The translations under genes and the position numbers were made by a program. A DNA stretch of 64,000 bases from Lactarius indigo. Taxonomy: Eukaryota; Basidiomycota; Agaricomycetes; Russulales; Russulaceae. Each line of letters begins with the position of its first letter. The first letter of the stretch is position 1. The notes beneath the pieces are model-generated. The model was not told where the DNA came from, searched no databases, and saw only the letters and a list, made by a program, of their open reading frames with translations. Positions 45,995-58,779 of this stretch are shown one piece after another. Where the stretch lies: assembly GCA_025766275.1 (NCBI GenBank), contig JAFKAC010000036.1:124001-188000 (forward strand), given 5' to 3'.

Positions 45995-47510
45995 GAGAGA
46001 GGGTGAGTGTATACAAGCGAGAAACGGGGAAGAAAACGATGGTGGTGACGGCAACGCAACCTCAGAACGGTGTTTGTTTCGGCGCGGAGGGCAACCGCCG
46101 CTGAGCCCTGCTTGACGGCCCTCGAGTTTTTTTTGAAAGGTCATGAAGCTTGAAGCTTGAAGGTAAACGAGAAGGGGTCGTACGTCCGTGCCTCATAGAG
46201 GATCACTGCGACACCAGAGGGCCTCTGTAAACAGCGCGCTCGCGGGGAGCACCAACACGTGTGCATATATGAGGCACCGCAGCTGCGTAATGCTTGTAAC
46301 ATGCGGGTACAGCGCCATGAGCACGAACACTACACCTGTGAGATCCGTGCCGGTGCAGCTGTGACGAGCCTATAGATTGGAGAAATGATAAGGATATCTG
46401 GATTGTGAAGAAGAAGATGAGAAGGGTCAGTTGACCAGTAATTTCGGTAAGTTTGGGACGCCAGTGGTGACGTGAGGTGATGATGATTATAATGAAAGGG
46501 AGTTCGAAATTGGGGTAATGTGACAGCGCTACACTGCATGGGCGGTTAACGTTTACTGTTCCGCATAGCTGTCTGGCCGGGTGTACAATGCCATAGGCTC
46601 ATAGCCGACATTAAGGTGACGGATTGCATCAGAGAAGGTCAAAAGTGAAAGAACTGAGAACACACTGTAACTGCCAGCGCTTCAACCCGCTGACTCTCCA
46701 TTACCGAGTCTTCCTTTTTCGTTTTTGGAATTCCGGGATATAAGCTTGAGACTAGACTGGCCGTAATGAACCACACCTTGAAAATGGCCCAAAAGGTTAT
46801 TGTGAAAGTCCTAAATCGAGGTCCAACGAGGTAATAGACACAACTAACATTAATCGGGTATTTGTTCGGTCGTCTAAGGGGTCGTCAATGTACAGGGGGC
46901 TGCACAACGGGGCTCCGCACCGCGGCTCCGAGCTCCCGCTATCGGACCGGATTCGCGCGGCACCTGTGGGATTCTCAAGAGCCGCTCTCTTCCAGTCATG
47001 TCACCCCATTCGGGCCTTCCTGCCAGTGTGTTGTATAGGTTAATTTCGACATCGTAATGATTAACTGGCCTCCTATTGCTGAGAATGGAGTTTCCTCTGC
47101 TTGACTCGTCCACCCCTATCCAACGGCTTCTTGTTCTTGTATGGCGATCGTGCATTGCACCCTCGTTTCTCTACAGTCACTCATTTCGCTCATTCCTTCG
47201 CTTGAATGTTCACTAGCGCTCACCCAAAACAAACGCTGAGATATACATGATAGGTTTTTTTTTTCACAATGCTCCCTCGCGGTCGGGAACAGTGCCTCTG
47301 CCGTCATGTCGTCTCTGCAAACTCTCACGTGCCACCCCACTACAGTATCCCATATCCGAACAGTGAGGGCATGCAGTGCCACACCTCCGGCAAGGATATA
47401 CCCGCCAGTCTTGTGCCCCCTCTCATCTCGCCACTAACCACGAACCATCACTTGATGTTCCATCATTCCAAGCTGGACGCGACTGCGCGCCTGTGTACAC
47501 TACCACCTCC
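45880..47510. repeat. segmental duplication without the Plavaka insert
   Basis: This region parallels 33500-33904 and then 40106-40880 as one continuous stretch, apart from small indels. It therefore shows the pre-insertion arrangement of the Plavaka site. The junction falls near 46515 (GGGGTAATG, the counterpart of GGGGCAATA at 40100-40108). No gene was seen in 46000-47510. Runs of T at 47253 and 46124 are shared landmarks. Confidence 0.7.
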
Positions 47511-47869
47511 ATATCGCCATGGTCTGGTGCCGACGGAGATTCGACTTGGCGTGCTATCATATGTGCTGTTAAATTGCCGTAGCTGGCCAGCTGCTCAGTG
47601 ATGTGGGAGTAAATATGAGTGCTGAAACAGCTGACTCGGCAGAGCGAGAGAGGATGAACAGTTCTTGTAGGAAATAGAAGACAGTCCCGATGACGGCGGT
47701 GCATCACGCGAAGGACAACAGTCTTAGGAAGTTGAGGACGTGTTTCTGAAGACCGATTTTACTGATACGGAGGAGCTCCTCAGAGAGAAAAGAAATCAGA
47801 TGAATATTTCTAAATGTCATATCTCGTCCGTTATCGTGGCCACTGTAATGTACTTTCCGTAAATTGGGA

Positions 47870-48245
47870 TTTTCACGGTAGTTTTTTTCAGATAGATGGG
47901 ATTGTGTGCTCTCGTCTTGTCGCAGATTTGGATCACGCACTAATCCCTGCAGGCTACCCAATCTTATGGAGGGGTGAACATTTTTTAAATAGCAATATCG
48001 AACCACGAACAACCCGCGGATAAATACGCAGTCATCTTTCTATCGAACTGCGTGGGGTAACTCATGTAACGGAGACCGCAGACTGACGGTGGACAGATGC
48101 CGCAGATCCCGGGTCTGCACTCCCAAAATGGCTCGAGTTATCTGCAATTCGGCCCGCCGTTGTCTATGGTAGTAACCTCATCGTCTGTTGGATCAATGTG
48201 TCGTGATTTCATAGTCAAACAGCCAACAACCTGGTGGGTGAGATG
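47870..48245 (-). pseudogene. relic of the four-exon family (copy 4)
   Basis: The minus strand aligns with exon 2, intron 2 and exon 3 of the copy at 52219-53155. Shared words include the counterpart of WLLDRGV (GTTGGCTGTTTGAC versus GTTGGCTGCTTGACC), the counterpart of LRDANYPAKLG (CTCCGTTACATGAGTTACCC versus CTCCGCGACGCGAATTACCC), CGTGGTTCGATATTG in the intron, and GACGAGAGCACACAATCCC versus GACGGGCGCACACAATCCC. Stops and indels break every frame, and exons 1 and 4 are not found. It is the fourth and dead member of the family. Confidence 0.72.
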
Positions 48246-49996
48246 ATCTCACTGAGATCTATCATACAATCACGTGAGCCCGTTCACGTGACGTCGGCTT
48301 GTTTGACCGTGTGCCACACTCTTGCCCTTCTCCCTTAACTGCTCCTGTACCTCAGTGTTCCACCATAACGTGTTTACCGCATCATTGTCGTCTGTTTTTC
48401 TTCATAACTCTATTCTTCATACTGTTCGCAGCGGCCGAACACACGCAAGCAGTCAATCAACACCAACTCCGTCGACAAATGAATTCTGGCAATCGAGAAG
48501 CAGACCCATCAGACGAGGAAGTGTACGAAGGGGTGCGCTACAGACGATGCTCCCACATGCGGCTGTGCACTGTAATTTCACGTGTTTCTGCAACATTTCG
48601 CTATCCCTTTGACACACACTTCATGCTCCCGGCAACTATTCTCCCCTGGAAAATCAGTTCGCAACGTCTACCGCACTAGCATCATGTTAAGGGAGTCTCC
48701 CTTGGAAACTCGATAAAAGCGTTGGCGAACATAATCTCTTCGCCTCATTCAACCTGACCGGCAATCATTCATTTGCCACATTGGGGGAAACGGTCAGACG
48801 CGGCAACTAGCGAAACCAAAATTTCGGCGCAAGAGATCCTACAGTAACCACGACGCATCCAATTTTCAACGCCACCGCGTTCCGAGGTGCAACCAGCCGT
48901 ATAGTACGGCCAACCCTCCCCTCTCTTAGGAAAGTCTCACTGAGACCGCAGATGCTATAGCCTCTTCAAGTCAAAGCTGCCTGAATCAACGAGCCCGTCG
49001 TGCTGCTCAGTCAAGAGGTTGACTTGTATGGACAACTCCATCTCCGTTGCTGACTCCCGGTCATTGAGCAACGGATTCTACAGTAACCTCATGGCGGAAC
49101 TCAAACTTTCTTTGCTCCACTACCCATTACCTGCCCAGTTCCCTCACTCGTTTTCGCATAGTCTTAACCAGCAGGCCCATACCGCTGGCGACACATCGAA
49201 CCCCTTGATCAATGTCCTTGCGGACCCCTCGAGGCGAGACCCCGCAGCTACACAGGTATAGCCCTACACCCTACCGGTGAGTACTTTTGTCCCTTCTAAC
49301 TGGGCATGGAGTGCCTCCTCACACTACGTATTACACAGCTTCTTCCTTCCATGATAACTTCCAACTATTCAGCGCCGCTCTCTGGTGTTATCTAACCGAT
49401 TGATATCACACAATACGCCTGGAGTCCTATTCCAACTTCCGTCGGCGGCCGCTCCCTTCGGGGGTGTACATGAAAAAAATTGGAGCGGTTTAACATGACA
49501 TCCAAGCATGGTCGACACGCTTGTCAATAGCCTGAGACAGCCTGTGCTCCCCAAATCTTCTTCGAATGAGCACAAGACCATCTGGCGATCGCTTCGTTAA
49601 CATCTTTCGCGACCCGCTCAGATGTCCGCACCAAGGAGGTGCGTATTGCCGTGTCGGTTAAAGGAATGTGGGTCACCTCACCCATCGTTCTGCAACCGAT
49701 CTCGAGCATAACACGATGTTTTCAGAGGTAGACCTATGGATCTCAACACTAATTTCAGGTTCATATCATGGCTGTGCTACTCCTCGGTGCCGTGAGTATC
49801 ATCAACGGCCGCATCCCCGGCTTTCTTCGTGACTCGCCTCTTGTGGCGTATCTGATTTGTGAAGGTTTTGGAGGTTTTTCGCTCTCTTGGCCTGTGACCG
49901 ATTTCGGGGTGCACAGGTTCTCCATGTTCTCCATCAACGCGTCATAGAGCCCATAAAGGAGTCTTGTTTCCTCTCTGCGTTTCCCCATAGCAAGCG
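48246..49996. other. about 1.75 kb without a confident gene
   Basis: Open frames at 48299-48679 (with a hydrophobic FFFITLFFILFAAAEHTQA segment) and 49019-49261 (NSISVADSRSLSNGFYSNLM) could be exons, but I cannot join them or name them. The part 49720-49790 resembles 27020-27090 upstream of copy 1. Confidence 0.35.
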
Positions 49997-50914
49997 ATGG
50001 ATGGGACCCAGGTAATGAGGTCCCTGCTCGTGTGTGTATACCCTTCCAACTGACCCCTTCTTCTATTTATCTTCCAGAGCCTTCTCGTTGACGGGTACAT
50101 ATCCCAGACCTTCCGGAGTCGAGCAGCCGAGCAGTACTTCCTCAACCTACTGAAAAGTACATGCATCCCTCCGCACGTGGCCTTGTCCTTCGCTGGGAGG
50201 GAGGGCTATTTCTTTTTTTATCTTGTCCCTCCCCAGATTCCTACCCAGCTTCCCGATCCGCCAAGTCGTTTGTTACTTGACCGCGGCATCGTGGACAAGG
50301 GTACAGTGGTTCCCCAGACGATGTGGTCCGCGCGTTCTCCTGTCAATAGACGACAGAACGTCGAAAGGGCGATGTTGCAGATGCCCGTCTTTTTCGAAGG
50401 CAAAGATGGGAGACTCGGCCTTTCTCTCGAGGCATCGATTGATGGTCAAGGTCACGTTCTCCGAGACGCGAATGACCCCGCGCCGCTGGGCCAAAAGACG
50501 ACCCTACATATCCGCATTGTCGTGAGTAATGGTCTTTGGTCGCTTTGTGGATCACTTGCTGAATCCGAATCCCCAACGTTAGTGGCCCGGCTATAAGAAA
50601 TTCAAGCGGCAAATCCTAATTCGTGACGAGTCGAGCGCGCGCAGCCCGATCACAATGGCTAGATTCATCGGTCATGTCGGGCGAACCGTGGATAAATTCC
50701 TTCAGGTCCGTCTTCCACCACCACCGCGTATCATGTGACGAACTTTACTCTCTAGGATTGCGAAGTAGACTCTGGGTGTGTCGACGATAGACGCGAGCTA
50801 TGGCGGATCGGGCCAGGCGGCATCGAGCGCAGCGATATTATAATCATCGGTGTCGTTCACGTTTCTGCGGGAAGCTGGACGCCGATAATGCAACTGAATC
50901 GTTACATTTTTTAA
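49997..50914 (+). CDS. unnamed four-exon family, copy 2 (246 aa)
   Basis: Exons 49997-50011 (MDGTQ), 50078-50521, 50583-50705 and 50756-50914 join in frame to 246 aa. The introns are 66, 61 and 50 nt. Splice positions, the five-codon first exon and the 41-codon third exon are the same as in copies 1 and 3. The start of exon 2 (SLLVDGYISQTFRSRAAEQY) to RGIVDKGTVVPQTMW is nearly identical to copy 1. The C-terminus reads IIIIGVVHVSAGSWTPI then NRYIF. No stop or frameshift was seen. Function is unknown, and no signal peptide or membrane segment is visible. Confidence 0.8.
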
Positions 50915-52218
50915 ACGTCTACTTTTAAGTTATTGGAGACACGTGAGGGTCTCCATATTTTATTTACCTGAGCGCCCGGCGCGCCCACTCAGGATTATTG
51001 TCTATTTTCGCATGTACCTACAGCAGCCTTATAATGCACGAACGCACGTTGAGCTCGTGTTTTTTGCACGCAGAAAAAAAGAGCTAACTAAACCCTACCA
51101 TCCATAATTATTAAATTATTATAATAAAGTCTTGTGTCCGTTCAAAATAAAACCCCTCTTCAGCCACCAAAATTGTGAGATTGCGAGAACTAAGTTCTTT
51201 CGTGACATAATCTTTCAATCGGGTCACATTCCGAACCAAGGCACGCGAAGGTGCTTGCGAACTTGCGAAGATGACCACTACCTTGGCGGATTCGTTCCGC
51301 CGGAGGTCCGAGCGGCGCGTAACATCCACCGACCATGCTCGGCCTCGGGCTTGTCCTGCACTCGCCCGCACAAATTTTTGGGTGCCCCTCGGGGGCAATC
51401 CAATCGTCTTTGTCCGAGTCTCTCGTGAATACTCTACGTGATTCTATGATTCACAGACTCGGGTTCTATTGCTACGCGGTAATCATGATGTACTGCTATG
51501 ACTCATTCTCCCGAATGTTCCTCCCGCGTTTTCATTTTTCCGTCTGAAGTGACGATTTGCTGCCTCGAATCGAAAGGCAAGCGCGACTGATGCCTATCGT
51601 GCCCGAGCATGTGTGTTCTGCCCGAGGTTCTGTCCGAGCATCTTACTCATGTTCCGTTTTTTTTTTTGGAAAATACAACTCATATTATTGTGCCCCGAGA
51701 ATGTATCTAAGTGGATTCTTGGCTCGTAAGTCCCCTATGTGCCTTCAAGCGAATTGACGTCGCTCGCTCTCTCGTCTTGTTTCGGTCACCGGCACGTGAC
51801 CGACTTTCTACTCTGGTGCGCCCCTAACGTCACCATACCTACCTACCATCCATCCAAACTAGTGGAAATGGTGTCCAAACATCGAAACGTAATTTTGATA
51901 CCGGGGTTTATTCGTGTCTATCATAGTACAGCCTTGCCTTGAGGTGTTCTTTACAGCCATTGGTCGGAATACGACAACTTGATAGATAGATTAGATCGAT
52001 CCATCATGCATCATTTGTTGTGTTCCAAAAGAAACAAAAAATACGATGGTGTCCGAGTGACTTTGGATCTATCGATTCGTTGTCAGCCGTGTGAAATAAA
52101 GGGATCGCGTGTTCATCTATACTAGAATTGTCCAACAAACATCTACAGATCTGATTACAAGAACATGACTCTGGAGTACCTCTAAGTGTTTGTAGAATAT
52201 AGAAACTATTAGCAGGCA
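50915..52218. other. about 1.3 kb without a recognised gene
   Basis: Short open frames at 51132-51547 overlap in different frames. The GC content and word use change often. An ATCATGCATCAT word occurs at 52003-52014. Nothing here could be assigned. Confidence 0.4.
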
Positions 52219-53155
52219 TTAGATAATGTAACGGTTGAGTTGCATGATGGGCATCCAACTTCCAATGGAATCGTTGATGGCACCGATGATCACGACATCG
52301 TCGCGCCGAATGCCTCCTTGCCCGATTTTCCATAATTCGCGTCGGTCGTCGGAAGACCCATGGTCCAGTTCGCGAACCTAGAAAAGCAAGCCTCAGTATA
52401 CGCGCGTTTTTCTTGCTCCCCTGCGAGATGGGACGAACCTGAAGAAAGGCATCTACGGCACGCCCAATCTGATGAGCGAGAGTGGCGATGGTGATGGGAT
52501 TGTGTGCGCCCGTCTCGTCGCGGGCCGGGATCTGGCGCTTGAATTCCCTGTACCCAGGCCACTAAACATCATAAAGAGGGGGGGGGGGGTAAACAACAAT
52601 ACCGAACCACGGGCCAGCTACCTGATGACACCACTCACGGTAATACGGAGATTCGTCGTCGTCCTGTCACCGAGTTTCGCGGGGTAATTCGCGTCGCGGA
52701 GATTATAGCACTGGCCAGCGGCGGACGCCTCAAGAGAGATGCCGAGCCTTCCATCTGTGCTCTCGAAAAAGATGGGCAGTTGGAGGTCGACTTGCTGTCG
52801 CCTTTCGAGGGTGGCATGCGGCGACCACAGCGTCTGCGGGACTACCGTGCCCCTGGTCACGACGCCACGGTCAAGCAGCCAACGGCCTGGCGGGCTGGAA
52901 TGGTTGACGGGGATGTGGGAAGGGACAGAGTGGAGGAAGAAGAAACTGCCCTCTCTCCCGGGGTAGGACAAGGCTGTGGATGGGGGAACGGAGGTGCTCT
53001 TCAGAAGATTCAGGAAGTATTGTTCGGCTGCACGACTCCGGAAGGTCTGGGATACATACCCGTCAACGAGAAGGGTCTGAAAGATATAAATAAAAGGGTC
53101 AGATGGGCATACAAACAAAACCGGTTCCTCTTAGACGCACTTGAACGCCAGCCAT
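52219..53155 (-). CDS. unnamed four-exon family, copy 3 (244 aa)
   Basis: On the minus strand, exons 53155-53141 (MAGVQ), 53076-52639, 52561-52439 and 52377-52219 join in frame to 244 aa. The introns are 64, 77 and 61 nt. It is the most diverged of the three intact copies yet keeps every splice position: TLLVDGYVSQTFRSRAAEQY, PGREGSFFFLHSVPS, WLLDRGVVTRGTVVPQTLW, exon 3 WPGYREFKRQIPARDET with ATLAHQIGRAVDAFLQ, and the end VVIIGAINDSIGSWMPIMQL then NRYII. Purifying selection on the frame is likely, since the DNA has drifted while the frame has not. Function is unknown. The second intron contains a G run (52577-52586). Confidence 0.82.
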
Positions 53156-53818
53156 CGAAAGTATAAGAGGTGAGTGGGGTATGAACGCGACTTGGCCATC
53201 TTTATAGTCAGTCTTGTGAGACGACCTGTGCGCCACTACCGGAGATTGATTGTACCCCAACAGTTGGTATGCATCTTAGCATAAAATCCAGTGCGCACTA
53301 AATAGGTATTCGAATGAAACGAGAGAAGGTTTAACGAAGCGATCGTTCGGAGGTGATGGAACAGAGCATGACAGTGCTTGCAGATATTGGCGCCGGCAGA
53401 AGAGCTAACTCCGGGTTGCACAGAATTGGATCACGACTCGGAGTGGGTCATCCGGTGGAAGCACAGGATCTTGCATTACAGAAAATTAAATAAATAAATA
53501 AATATCAAAACCCATAGCACTCCTGAAACAGCGTGTCATCCTTGATTCTTGTCCAATTTTTTCGTTTGCATCCTCGAACAGAGCAATCTTCCATGAAAAA
53601 AGATGGAATGGCACAGGTAATTTGTTCAGTCCGCGGCTTGTTTCCCCGCTTCTGTTTAGACTCGGTTTCTTGGCAGTGGGTCCGCAGCAACCCTCCAACT
53701 GCGGAACAGTCTGTCCTCGGCCAGTATATCCACTATCAGGAGTCACTAGTCACTACGAGAGCCACTTCGATAGTAGTCACAGTGATAACAGCTGAACGAA
53801 TTTTTCTCTTTTGTGGAT
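53156..53818. other. spacer between copy 3 and the S28 gene
   Basis: About 660 bp. It holds the 5' flank of copy 3 and the 3' flank of the peptidase gene, with an AAATAAATAAATAAAT stretch at 53488-53503. No further gene is seen. Confidence 0.45.
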
Positions 53819-56194
53819 CTAGGCCGATTGCCCTACAGCACCTCTCCACTCCTTCAACCATACCTTCACAAACTCGATCGTTTCAATATGAACCTGACGG
53901 ATCTCATCGGGTTCTTCAGAACTATTTTTAAGCCCATTTTCGTCCCAGTGATGGACGCCACCTGATAGGCCACAAATTTCAGCACTTCATACATACAGAC
54001 CAAAAAAAAAAGGTGAATTGAAGACCATGACGCACCAGGGATAATTTTGAAAGGTCTGAGCAGCGTGTCATCACGCTCCACTGCGCCGCCATAGGTGCTA
54101 TGGGGAGTGTATGGGCGCCACGGATCAACTGGAGGCGTGTCAGCACAGCCTAGAGGAACGGGGGCATCGGTGTACCTTCTCCGTCTATGAATGCCAGTCT
54201 GTCAGCTTCAATGTGGAAGCCACCCAATGAGTTCACGGCAGAGACGTCCGGCAATGGGGGAACAACGTAGTGCTTTCCCGGTGGGAATGCCTGCACGCAG
54301 ATCTTATGCTGGTAGTCGATGTCCAGCAGGCGCGAGATGATGGTAGGGACGCTTCTCGGTGGTGCGGTCTTTCAACGGATCGAGAAAAAGAATGGACGTC
54401 AGCGAACGTCACGACGACGGCTACAACGCGGGCACAGAAGACGCACGGTCAGATAGCCCCACTGTGTGCAGTATTGGAAGGTCCAAAGGCGCCAGTCTTC
54501 GACGAGACCGGTCACCTGGTAGCGCGAGGCGTCGTTCGTCCCGAAACAGTCTTCCGTGGTCAGACCTGCTTCTTGAGGGCAACGCGAAACGACATTCTAT
54601 TGTTCTCGGGGTGTGAACGAGCCTGCACCTCAAGACGGTGGAGCGCATACCTCGCGAATCCACTTGGCGTAGTTAAGGAGACCAACGTTGACGTTCAGCC
54701 CTCCTGGAAGGTGCACTGTGCGAGTAGTGTCTTTCACAGTGGGCGTATCACCGTTTAGAACAGCACAGAACTGATCGAATCCCGTCGAGCCAACAGCGGG
54801 GTCCCAATTCCGATCTTGCCACAAGCCCAACGGATACTGTCCCAGATCAGAGCAAGGCATCAATATCGATACACAAGACGCCCATCTCGGGTCATCACCA
54901 ACTCCGGAGGATAAGATGACGCACCGTGAGTACCGAGACAAAGTCTTGATCGGACGCGAGCCCGCCTAGGCCGAAAAGCTTTTTCAACGGAGTACGGAGA
55001 GTGCCTACTTTGAGAAGCGAATCGATAGTGGTGATCGAATTGACGAGGTTGGAGGAGCACTTGGGGTCCGCCGCGAGCCGGATAACGTCCATGTATTCCC
55101 AATTGGTGAGCACGGCATGCGTCACCGCTAGTAACGGCGCAGGTTCCCGATCAGCTGTATGTGAAGGGGGGACCGGACATACCGCTCGATGCGATGGCTC
55201 CAAACACGATATCAGGGTAGAGCACACGCATATGAGCCGCCCGTGCTCCTGCATATGAACCCTGTAATCGGACGCCGTTTGTGAACACCCAGGGGGTAAT
55301 ACAGTCCAACAAGAGGAATACGTACACCGTAATAGATCCATGGGGTATTGGGCGCGGTGAGATCTTCAGCAATGCCCTCAAACTTGACGTTACGCATAAA
55401 GTTGGCTGAATCTTCAAGCGCTTGTTCATTTGTCAACCATCTATGTGGGCAGGAGATCAGCGTAACTAGAGATGGTACAGTTGGAGGATGATGATGCGCG
55501 CACCGGAGCGCGTCCGTTGACAAGTTCTGAACGCCAATAGACTTGCCTGAAAGCCCGCTGGATGTCAATACATCGCACGCGTCGCAGACCCCCTATGCCC
55601 GAAGGACTCGGAGAGCACAGGGCGACACGAAACATGTGTGGGACACGCACCGTAGTACCTGTGTTCGAGCACAACGCCAACGCCGCCCGTGGCGCGCGCG
55701 AGGATGTCCGCGATACCCGTGTCTAGGAATGGCAAGCGATCCTCCCCACTCGTCTCGCCCCCGTCGATCACGATCACCGGCGCACCGGGACGCGGCTTGT
55801 AGTGCCGTGCATTGACCCAGAAGCGCTGTGGAAACGTAGCGTCGGTAGTTTTGTGGAAATGGTCCAGCGGCTGCGTGAACGTCTGCGCACGGAACTTGGG
55901 TGTTGCGGGCCCTGACACGCCGGCTGCTGTTGTTGCTGCTGTTGCTTCAGCTGCTGCTCCGGAAGCGACGAACGCCGCTTGCGGTTCCCCGTCTGTGGGG
56001 GTTTCGGAGAAGTCGGTGACGAGGCCTTGCTGTGAGGTCGTACGCGCCGTAGCGGAGGCGGTGCGGTGATGTAACTTCCAAAAATTGACACCCTGTGCGC
56101 CGCTGTGCAGGCCAGGGGTGTCAAGTGCACTGCTACCGATTATTGTAGCGACCACCGCGATGAGGGAAAGTAAGCTATAACCGCAAAACCGCAT
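53819..56194 (-). CDS. secreted serine carboxypeptidase, family S28
   Basis: About ten exons on the minus strand, from ATG 56194 to TAG 53821-53819, giving roughly 580 aa with all junctions in frame. A signal peptide is clear (MRFCGYSLLSLIAVVATIIG). An Ala/Thr-rich pro-region and linker follow. The S28 pattern starts at about residue 115: FTQPLDHF, FPQRFWVNARHYKP, VIVIDGGETSGEDRLPF and GVVLEHRYYGKS. The catalytic serine is in YYGGSYAGARAAH (about residue 236). NWEYMDVIRLAAD, WQDRNWDPAVG, FQYCTQWGYLT, the acid region DPWRPYTP and the catalytic histidine region IPGGVHHWDENGL come later. Family members are lysosomal or secreted Pro-X carboxypeptidases or dipeptidyl peptidases; the exact specificity cannot be told. 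It probably degrades proline-containing peptides outside the cell. It has no broken frame and is the best-supported host gene in the window. Confidence 0.93.
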
Positions 56195-57399
56195 AATGAT
56201 GGTGGTTTTGTGGCGAGTGGGAAGCGAACAGCGGTACCCCCCGTTCTCAGGCCACGGTCTATGTATTCGCAGGCTGTCTTGCTCTCGAGCGGTCTCACGA
56301 CTCCTGGCCGCAATCTCACGCGTTCGAGAACACGAGCCCACGCCGCCCACGTTCTTAAAAGCTTAAAGATATTTTTACGTTGAGCATGGTTATTGTAACT
56401 CAGGCCGCCCCTGGACAAATGGTGCCATAATCGGAGGATGCCACCTTACCTCCACTCTGCAACGTCGGACCCAAGTTGCAAGTTGTTGAGTTGCAAGTTG
56501 TTGAAAAGATACTCTCACCCTTGTACGTCGTCCTTGTTAAGATTGGGCCCCACACACATTTTGCTACAGGAGCGGCAGGAAGAGACTTACTGCAGTGGAA
56601 TTGGGCGTAACTCTTAGTAATGGAAGAGCACCACTCATGGTGCCATTATCCACGTCAGGACCCCCATGCTGGTAACCTGCGTTACGCCTCAGCGACCTCT
56701 CGGTGTCACTCAGTGGTTCCTTTCAGTTCTCGTGACCTCTCCTGCCTTCTTGTGATTTTGCGCGTACTCTTCGAAGGTTCGGGGCTCTCTTCCGCGCGCG
56801 CCTTGCTGTCAAGTTTCACAATTTCGTTGTCGCTGGGTGTATATGACTCCACTCGCTGCCTGTTACAATAGCAAGTGATGCCTGGTTTCACATCTCCGCG
56901 GCTATTACTGTATTGGCCTCTATCCCCAATAGGCGGAGGAGATATCGCGGCGCTGCCGCAAGTCTCCTGATTTTGTGATGGTCTTTTTTTGGTAGCTGCT
57001 TTCGTCGAAATCCAAGTATGACCTGCGGGAGCGGGTTCCAGCATCTTCCGATGACTCGCAAGTTCGGAACTCCTACGGAAGCAAAGTGCCAATACAGTAG
57101 AGACTTTCATGCCGGAATGCTCGGATGCTCATGTAGCAGTACGACAGCTGTCCCACATCCTTAGCCCGATTGCTGATATTGCTATAGTGCGACATTAGTA
57201 TCAGTCAGCGTTCTCCAACCTGACCCACTAAGCATCGTTCCAAGGCGCGCCTCCGATATTACAGGGTTAAATTTCGCAAGAAAGGCGGCAAGCAGCACGG
57301 CAACGCCATGAGGCGTCCGTGATAGCCTCCAGGTTTCCTCCTTGTCATGGAATCACGTCAAAATTCTCTGTATCTTATCTTTCAGGAGTCGAGCCGGCA
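56195..57399. other. about 1.2 kb upstream of the S28 gene
   Basis: No gene was recognised. A short tandem repeat (CAAGTTGTTGAGTTG type, about 2.5 copies) lies at 56471-56505. The promoter of the peptidase gene should lie in the first few hundred bases, but no clear TATA box is seen. Confidence 0.4.
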
Positions 57400-58779
57400 C
57401 CGGAACTTCCGTTGTTCATGTCAAATGACACCAAGTACTTGAAAATAAAGGCGGGTCAAAGCTGGCAGAGCCGTAACATCGTTCTTTCGCAACTACATTA
57501 CTACCGCCCCGACAGGATCCACTCTGTACTACTAGCAGGGGGGCAGGGGCTGGTAAATATCCGTCAAATTTCGTGACCACGCATTGTATTCAAGGTGCTT
57601 GCGGTGCTACTAGTATTTACACCGGCGGTGAGCACCACCGTAATAGACGGATTATTGTGGGCTCCTTTCCCCGCGTACGCGCAAATGTCCGCAGACCGGA
57701 CTGGTCCCGATCGCAGATTAACCGGAATGGCACGTGCCTCGGGCGTACTGGTCCGGGATGAATAAACGCCGAGAGCCGAGAGTGCAACCCCATGCCGTAG
57801 CAACGCGACTGTTGTGCCGATGCCAGGATGGCCTTCCTGGCATCGATTGCGTATAAGGGTGTAACTTATTCATGTCACAAGATATCCTAGAAGCGCCATG
57901 AATGGCGCACTGTATCGAGCATTGTATTGGTGTGACTGCGACCGCCGACCTAAAGGAGTTCATCAACTTGAAATTACCACTGATGGTACAGGGCCGCTCA
58001 ATCTAATCCAGTTGATTGTACAAGTGACTGTATGCCCGTGGGTGACCCTTGTAGTGACCTCCGGAAGTGACCGACTTCGTCACTAAGCTGTATGGCCTGT
58101 ATTGCATGGCGTGTGTCAGTCTAGCTGACTCGGGGTAGTACTAGTGATCTAGTAGATTAATATCAGTAGCTGCGATCTGCGCCTGTGTAGGAGCATTGGT
58201 AGCTATCGCGTCTTTTTCACGCGTCATTTACGCCAGAAAGCTTAGGTGTAGTTGTTTGCGCGCTGTAATGTCATCACAAACAGAACGGTTTCACATTCCG
58301 AGTTGTGAATCATCATGCATCATGCATCACGATTGACGAAGCACTAAAAGCAATGGGTCAGCACGATCAGTGCTTTCAATTCACACTGGGTCTGAGGGTA
58401 CACCCGCGGCAATGATCCGTCGTCTGACAATTGAGGGGAACAAGGTGAAAAGGGGAAGGGTAGGTTGCGGTATATTCTCGAAGATTTGCCATTCATTAAG
58501 CTCCGAGTCATTCCTTGGAGTTTTCTGCTCAGGAACTTGCGCTCCTCATCTTTCCAGACATCCCGTCTGTTTGGCCCTCTGGAACTGAAATACCTCTTAT
58601 ACCTCACAAGTGGGTTGTATTTCCCTATTTGTCCGAGGCCGTATTAGTTCAGAGAAAAGAAGCCAAGAGAAGAATAAAGAGTGGGTCCAGGGGCACCTCT
58701 GGGACCTCTGGGCATCGGCGCTGCATTGGCATAGAATGCATATTTCCGGGGTCTACGGACGTCTCATACTCCACGGACG
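57400..58779. repeat. repeat block X, first copy
   Basis: 57400-57800 matches 63200-63640 in the same orientation, with many differences. Shared words include AAATAAAGG, AGAACCGTAACATC versus AGAGCCGTAACATC, and GGGGCTGGTAAATATC versus GGGGCTCTGGTAAAA...ATATC. No coding sequence was recognised. An ATGCATCATGCATCA tandem sits at 58314-58328. Confidence 0.55.

Noticed and set aside
49768..49791. A first exon MAVLLLGA with GTGAGT donor ahead of family copy 2
   Set aside because: It would need a 286-nt intron. The exon MDGTQ at 49997-50011 matches the five-codon first exons of the other two copies in length, phase and distance.
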